Assembly (NCBI GenBank): GCA_902462065.1
Contig: CABQAK010000005.1
Span: forward strand, 1 to 63,997
Direction: 5' to 3'
From: an uncultured Collinsella sp.
Lineage (GTDB): Bacteria; Actinomycetota; Coriobacteriia; Coriobacteriales; Coriobacteriaceae
DNA length: 63,997 nucleotides
The position numbers and the translations under genes are program-made. Below, piece after piece: positions 60,373 through 63,997 of the stretch. The notes below the pieces were generated by a model. That model was given only the letters and a program-made list of their open reading frames with translations. It made no database searches and was not told the DNA's origin. Every line of letters begins with the position of its first letter. Within the stretch, counting starts at the first letter, position 1.

Positions 60373-60699
60373 CTAGCGAGCATCCACCACATAGAGCCCA
60401 ACGCGCACCTGATGCCACGGGCTGCGCTCGGGAGCAACCTGTTGCACACGGGCCTCAAATACGTCCTCGTGGCCGTAATACATCATCAAGGACAGCGGGC
60501 CGACCTCGTTTCCCGGAACATAGCCAAGCTTGGTGTTGCCGTAGTAGATCGCAACCGCCTCGGGATCATGGGGATTATCGTGCTCGGCACACAGCGTCAG
60601 TTTATCGCCCGCTTTAAGATCGCCCAGGACCAATGCGCCGTCGGCATACTGAAATCCTGCAATGTGAAATGACAGAAGAACACGTGAAGGCTCGTACAT
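60373..60699 (-). CDS. HIRAN-domain protein
   Basis: The 108-residue protein is a stand-alone HIRAN-type domain, with FHIAGFQYADG, KLTLCAEHDNPHDPEAVAIYYGNTKLGYVPGNE. HIRAN domains in eukaryotes bind 3' ends of single-stranded DNA in HLTF; in bacteria they occur with helicases or nucleases or alone. The AGGAG ribosome-binding site is 6 nt from the ATG. It heads the three-gene minus-strand group. Confidence 0.85.
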   Translation of the reverse strand: MYEPSRVLLSFHIAGFQYADGALVLGDLKAGDKLTLCAEHDNPHDPEAVAIYYGNTKLGYVPGNEVGPLSLMMYYGHEDVFEARVQQVAPERSPWHQVRVGLYVVDAR

Positions 60700-60790
60700 G
60701 GCAACTCCTCTAACGGCCGGATAAACCAGCGTTTGACCTTATCGAGAAGTCTACGGGCCCGTGCGGACATAAATTCATCCTTATCTGATT

Positions 60791-62170
60791 CTAATGCACA
60801 AACATGCGCACGAACTTGTGCTTCCAGCTTGCGTAAGGAGCATAGCGGAATGGCACGTCCAGCCACGTTACCTTGTTCACGATGCTCTTCTTGTGGCTAA
60901 ACGTATCGAAGCTCTCGCGGCCATGGTACTGGCCCATACCGCTCGCACCCATGCCGCCAAAGCCCATATGGCTCGTGGCCAAATGCATAATGGTGTCATT
61001 AACACAGCCACCACCAAAGGGCACGTAACGCACAAAGCGCTGCTGAACCGCACGGTCCTGGCTAAAGATATACAGGGCCAGCGGCGTCGGACGATCCGTA
61101 ATAAACGTCTCGGCCTCGTCTAGGCTCTCAAACGTCAGCACCGGCAAAATGGGGCCGAAAATCTCCTCCTGCATCACGGCGTCATCGGGGGACACGCCGT
61201 CCAAAATCGTCGGCTCGATCTTGAGCGACGACTCGCGCGCCGTGCCTCCAAGCACAACCTTATCGGGGTCGATCAGCCCGCGTACGCGCGCGAAATGCTT
61301 GGCGTTGACGATATGCCCGTAATCCTCGTTGTCGAGCGGGTGCTCGCCAAACATGCGACGGACCTCCTCCTTGATGAGGCCCAACAGCTCATCGTGCACG
61401 CGCACGTCGACCAGCAGGTAGTCGGGCGCCACGCAGGTCTGCCCCACGTTGAGCCATTTACCAAAGGCGATACGTCGTGCCGCGACCTTCAAGTTTGCCG
61501 TCGCATCCACGATGCAGGGACTCTTTCCGCCCAGCTCAAGCGTCACGGGCGTGAGGTTTTTGCTCGCGCGCTCCATGACGAGCTTGCCGACCGGAACGCT
61601 ACCGGTAAAGAAGATCTTGTCCCAGCACTCGTCGAGCAGCGCTTCGTTTTCGGCGCGCCCGCCCTCGACAACCGTCACCAGGCACGGATCAAATGCCTCT
61701 TCACAGATTTGCTTGAGCACCGCGCTCGATGCCGGAGCATAGGCGCTCGGCTTGATGACCACGGTATTGCCCGCGGCAAGGGCGCCGGCGAGTGGCTCGA
61801 GCGTCAGCAAAAACGGGTAGTTCCAAGGAGCCATGATCAGCGTGACGCCATAGGGCACGGCTTGCGTTTTGCACACGCTCACGGCGTTAGCGAGATCACA
61901 CGGACGCAGGCGCGGACGACTCCATCGAGCCACATGAGCGATCTGATGACGAATCTCGGAAAGCGACGTGCCGATCTCGCACATATATGCCTCGTCATGC
62001 GACTTTCCCAAATCGGTCTTGAGCGCATGGGCAATATCGGCCTCGTGCGCCCGTACCGTATCGCGTAAACTCACGAGCGCGCGACGTCGAGTATCGACAT
62101 CAAACGTAGCGTGCGTCTTAAAGTAGGCGCGCTGATCGCCGACGATGCGCGCAATTTCCTCGGTGTTCAT
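60791..62170 (-). CDS. Aldehyde dehydrogenase family protein
   Basis: The 459-residue enzyme has the NAD-binding GNTVVIKPSAYAPASSAVL, catalytic glutamate region PVTLELGGKSPCIVD, FFTGSVPVGKLVME, catalytic cysteine NVGQTCVAPDYLL (near 245) and EEIFGPILPVLTF. It resembles class 3-type fatty aldehyde/non-phosphorylating ALDHs (about 460 residues). It oxidises an aldehyde with NAD(P)+. It lies 8 bp downstream of the iron-type alcohol dehydrogenase gene, so they form one unit converting an alcohol to an acid, or the reverse. The GGAGGG ribosome-binding site lies just before the ATG. Confidence 0.92.
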   Translation of the reverse strand: MNTEEIARIVGDQRAYFKTHATFDVDTRRRALVSLRDTVRAHEADIAHALKTDLGKSHDEAYMCEIGTSLSEIRHQIAHVARWSRPRLRPCDLANAVSVCKTQAVPYGVTLIMAPWNYPFLLTLEPLAGALAAGNTVVIKPSAYAPASSAVLKQICEEAFDPCLVTVVEGGRAENEALLDECWDKIFFTGSVPVGKLVMERASKNLTPVTLELGGKSPCIVDATANLKVAARRIAFGKWLNVGQTCVAPDYLLVDVRVHDELLGLIKEEVRRMFGEHPLDNEDYGHIVNAKHFARVRGLIDPDKVVLGGTARESSLKIEPTILDGVSPDDAVMQEEIFGPILPVLTFESLDEAETFITDRPTPLALYIFSQDRAVQQRFVRYVPFGGGCVNDTIMHLATSHMGFGGMGASGMGQYHGRESFDTFSHKKSIVNKVTWLDVPFRYAPYASWKHKFVRMFVH

Positions 62171-62178
62171 GGACCCTC

Positions 62179-63399
62179 CTAGTTCTCGTCCTCAAACATA
62201 CCACCCGCGACGACCTCGTACATATGCTCGAGCTCCGAGCGGGCCATCAAAAGCGGAACGGGGTACAGCGGATTAGCCTCGGCATCGGCATGTGCCGCCA
62301 TCTGCGGAATGTCGGAGCGGCGAATACCCGAAACATATTTGGGGATTCCCAGGGCCTCGTTCATGCGGTCGACCCAATCGATAAAGGCCTCGGCCGCCAG
62401 GCTGTCCTGCGCGTTAGCCGGCGCGATACCGGCCATGCGGGCGAGATCGGCGAGCTTAGGAGCAGCAGTTTCGCCATAGGCGCGAAGCATATGCGGCAGG
62501 ATGATGGCGTTGGCCAAGCCGTGCGGAATCCCGTAACGCCCGCCCAGGCTGTGTGCGATGGCATGAACGTATCCAACATAGGAGCGCGTAAAGGCAACAC
62601 CCGCCTTATACGCCGCCGAAAGCATATTGCGACGTGCACGCATGTTGTCGCCATGCTCATAGGCCTCGAGCAAATTGTCATTGATGAGCTGCACCGCCTG
62701 TCGCGCCATCTTGCGGGTATAGGGCGTGGTGCTTCGCCCGATAAAGGCCTCGACGGCATGCGTCAGGGCGTCCATGCCCGTCTGCCCCGTAATGGAGGCG
62801 GGCAGACCGCGCGTAAACTCGGGGTCGTGCACCGCAAAGCGCGGGATAAGCACAAAGTCGTTAATGGGGTACTTGTAGTGCGTCTCATCATCGGTAATTA
62901 CCGCCGCAAGCGTGACCTCGCTTCCCGTACCTGCCGTGGTGGGAACGGCGATGAGCAGCGGCAGGCGACGATGAATCCGCAGCAGCCCGCGCATCTTGTT
63001 GATGGGCTTGTTTGGCTGCGCGATGCGTGCTCCCACGCCCTTGGCACAGTCCATGGCCGAGCCGCCGCCAAAGCCAATAATGGCCTGGCAGGCGCTCTCG
63101 CGATACAGCGCCGCCGCTTCCTCCACATTCGAGACCGTGGGGTTCGCACGCGTTTCGGCATAGACCGTAACGCCGATCCCCTTGGATGCGAGCGCGCACT
63201 CGAGCGGTGCCGTAAGCCCCAGGCGAGCAATACCGGGGTCCGTCACGATAAGAACCTGCTGTATCGAACGCTTTTGAAGCACCGCGGGCACATCCTCGGC
63301 ATGCTCCAAAATGCGTGGCTCGGTATAGGGCAGCACCGGCAATGCGACGCGAAAAACCGTTTGATACGTTCGGCACCAGGCGCGGCGGGCTAGATGCAT
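62179..63399 (-). CDS. Iron-containing alcohol dehydrogenase
   Basis: The 406-residue protein is an Fe-ADH family member with GFGGGSAMDCAKGVGA, PTTAGTGSEVTLAAVITD, the metal-binding TGMDALTHAVEAFIG and GIPHGLANAIILPHMLRAYG. It interconverts an alcohol and an aldehyde with NAD(P)H. It starts at an ATG after GGGAG and is the first gene of the adh-aldh unit, preceded by two matching palindromes that look like operators. Confidence 0.92.
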   Translation of the reverse strand: MHLARRAWCRTYQTVFRVALPVLPYTEPRILEHAEDVPAVLQKRSIQQVLIVTDPGIARLGLTAPLECALASKGIGVTVYAETRANPTVSNVEEAAALYRESACQAIIGFGGGSAMDCAKGVGARIAQPNKPINKMRGLLRIHRRLPLLIAVPTTAGTGSEVTLAAVITDDETHYKYPINDFVLIPRFAVHDPEFTRGLPASITGQTGMDALTHAVEAFIGRSTTPYTRKMARQAVQLINDNLLEAYEHGDNMRARRNMLSAAYKAGVAFTRSYVGYVHAIAHSLGGRYGIPHGLANAIILPHMLRAYGETAAPKLADLARMAGIAPANAQDSLAAEAFIDWVDRMNEALGIPKYVSGIRRSDIPQMAAHADAEANPLYPVPLLMARSELEHMYEVVAGGMFEDEN

Positions 63400-63418
63400 A
63401 AAAGAAACTCCCTCATTT

Positions 63419-63432
63419 GTTGATTGGTCAAC
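63419..63432. promoter_or_regulatory. Operator-like palindrome 1
   Basis: GTTGATTGGTCAAC is a near-perfect palindrome (GTTGA...TCAAC) 20 bp upstream of the adh ATG. It matches the palindrome at 63483 in 12 of 14 positions when that one is read on the minus strand. Confidence 0.55.
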
Positions 63433-63482
63433 ATTTGCTCGACCGATTGTACTCAGCGGCGGTCAAAGACGGCCTGCCAATC

Positions 63483-63496
63483 GTTAATCAATCAAC
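63483..63496. promoter_or_regulatory. Operator-like palindrome 2
   Basis: GTTAATCAATCAAC, which reads GTTGATTGATTAAC on the minus strand, matches palindrome 1. The two are 64 bp apart, about six helical turns, as for a dimeric regulator binding twice, possibly with looping. It could control the adh unit, the rubrerythrin gene or both. Confidence 0.5.
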
Positions 63497-63655
63497 ATCT
63501 TCATATCTCAAAATTGTTTTATTAAAAATCATTCCTAATAGGCTTCACATTTGGTTGCATTTATGGATAATAGAACTCGTCAAGACGCACGTCCGGAGAG
63601 GGCCCTTACGGGACCGGACAAGCGCCCCATCGCCATCGATCGAAAGGATCGAATC

Positions 63656-63997
63656 ATGAAGTTTGTTTGCCCCGTTTGCGGTTATGTGGAAGAGTTCGAC
63701 GGCGACCAGCTGCCCGAGGACTTTAAGTGCCCCCAGTGCGGCGTTCCCGGTTCTCGTTTCCTGAAGCAGGAGGAGGGTCAGCTCGAGTGGGCTGCCGAGC
63801 ACGTCGTGGGCGTCGCCAAGATGGAGGGCGTCTCCGAGGACATCGTTGCCGACCTGCGCGCCAACTTTGAGGGCGAGTGCTCTGAGGTCGGTATGTACCT
63901 GGCCATGGCTCGCGTCGCTCATCGCGAGGGCTATCCCGAAATCGGCCTGTACTGGGAGAAGGCTGCCCACGAGGAGGCCGAGCACGCCGCCAAGTTC
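63656..63997 (+). CDS. Rubrerythrin with N-terminal rubredoxin domain (partial, runs off the window)
   Basis: The first 114 residues are visible. A rubredoxin-like domain has C5/C8 (CPVCG) and C25/C28 (CPQCG). A ferritin-like diiron domain starts with ANFEGECSEVGMYLAMARVAHREGYPEIGLYWEKAAHEEAEH, with carboxylates typical of rubrerythrin. The rubredoxin-first order is typical of many anaerobes' reverse rubrerythrins, which reduce hydrogen peroxide using NAD(P)H via redox partners. The frame is open to the window end, so the C terminus is missing. The ATG follows GAAAGGATCG. Confidence 0.93.
   Translation, partial: MKFVCPVCGYVEEFDGDQLPEDFKCPQCGVPGSRFLKQEEGQLEWAAEHVVGVAKMEGVSEDIVADLRANFEGECSEVGMYLAMARVAHREGYPEIGLYWEKAAHEEAEHAAKF

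Noticed and set aside
1..63997. CRISPR arrays, prophage or insertion sequences
   Set aside because: I saw no regular direct repeats with unique spacers, no transposase or integrase and no phage structural genes on either strand.

Overview
This window looks like a chromosomal segment of a high-GC, Gram-positive anaerobe of the Coriobacteriia, most likely Collinsella or a close relative. That placement is an inference from gene content and codon use; no search was run. Supporting points are GC-rich third codon positions, Shine-Dalgarno starts (often GGAGG, several with GTG), a rubredoxin-first rubrerythrin, a lactate dehydrogenase/Etf module with a ferredoxin domain, a fused PurL and a single-chain RecJ-RecQ.

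Layout. 1-2.1 kb: translation genes on the minus strand (infC-rpmI-rplT behind a structured leader, and tRNA-Leu), with a duplicated tRNA 3' end plus terminator. 2.1-11.4 kb: a transglutaminase-like protein, class II aldolase, then a minus-strand run of RecJ-RecQ fusion, bifunctional Rel and a metallo-beta-lactamase-fold hydrolase. 11.6-14.2 kb: a bile-acid/sodium-symporter-family gene split by one in-frame TAG, a GalT/HIT-like protein and CutC. 14.3-20.6 kb: a branched-chain amino-acid ABC system (livKKHMGF) with two substrate-binding lipoproteins. 20.9-29.9 kb: homoserine dehydrogenase, an SDR oxidoreductase, a cation:proton antiporter, single-chain FGAM synthase behind a possible structured leader, and an EamA transporter. 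30-38.1 kb: a membrane GGDEF protein, KdgT-like permease, AzlCD, an HD hydrolase, and an FAD dehydrogenase-EtfB-EtfA operon resembling electron-confurcating lactate dehydrogenase.

38.4-41.6 kb holds a plus-strand cluster of unrecognised, mostly exported proteins, one a tiny protein with an LAQTG sortase-type signal whose GTG start lies inside the previous gene. 42.5-48.2 kb holds a three-gene operon: a TerB_N/TerB_C protein, a BrxD-like P-loop ATPase and an Lhr/YprA/BrxHI-like helicase. This is the best candidate for an under-described DNA-processing or phage-defence system, because the usual BREX partners (methylase, PglZ) are absent.

48.2-64 kb is mostly housekeeping: an Elp3-like tRNA-modifying enzyme, a spermidine-synthase-like protein, an XRE regulator with a DUF4097 protein, two methyltransferases (one TrmB-like), a Ski2-like helicase, a DUF2130 nuclease-like protein, a HIRAN/small protein/phosphoesterase group, an aldehyde/alcohol dehydrogenase pair behind two matching palindromes, and the start of a rubrerythrin.

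Intergenic DNA is rich in hairpins. Several carry GGGAC/GGGACAGG cores and probably belong to a dispersed REP-like family; some double as terminators.
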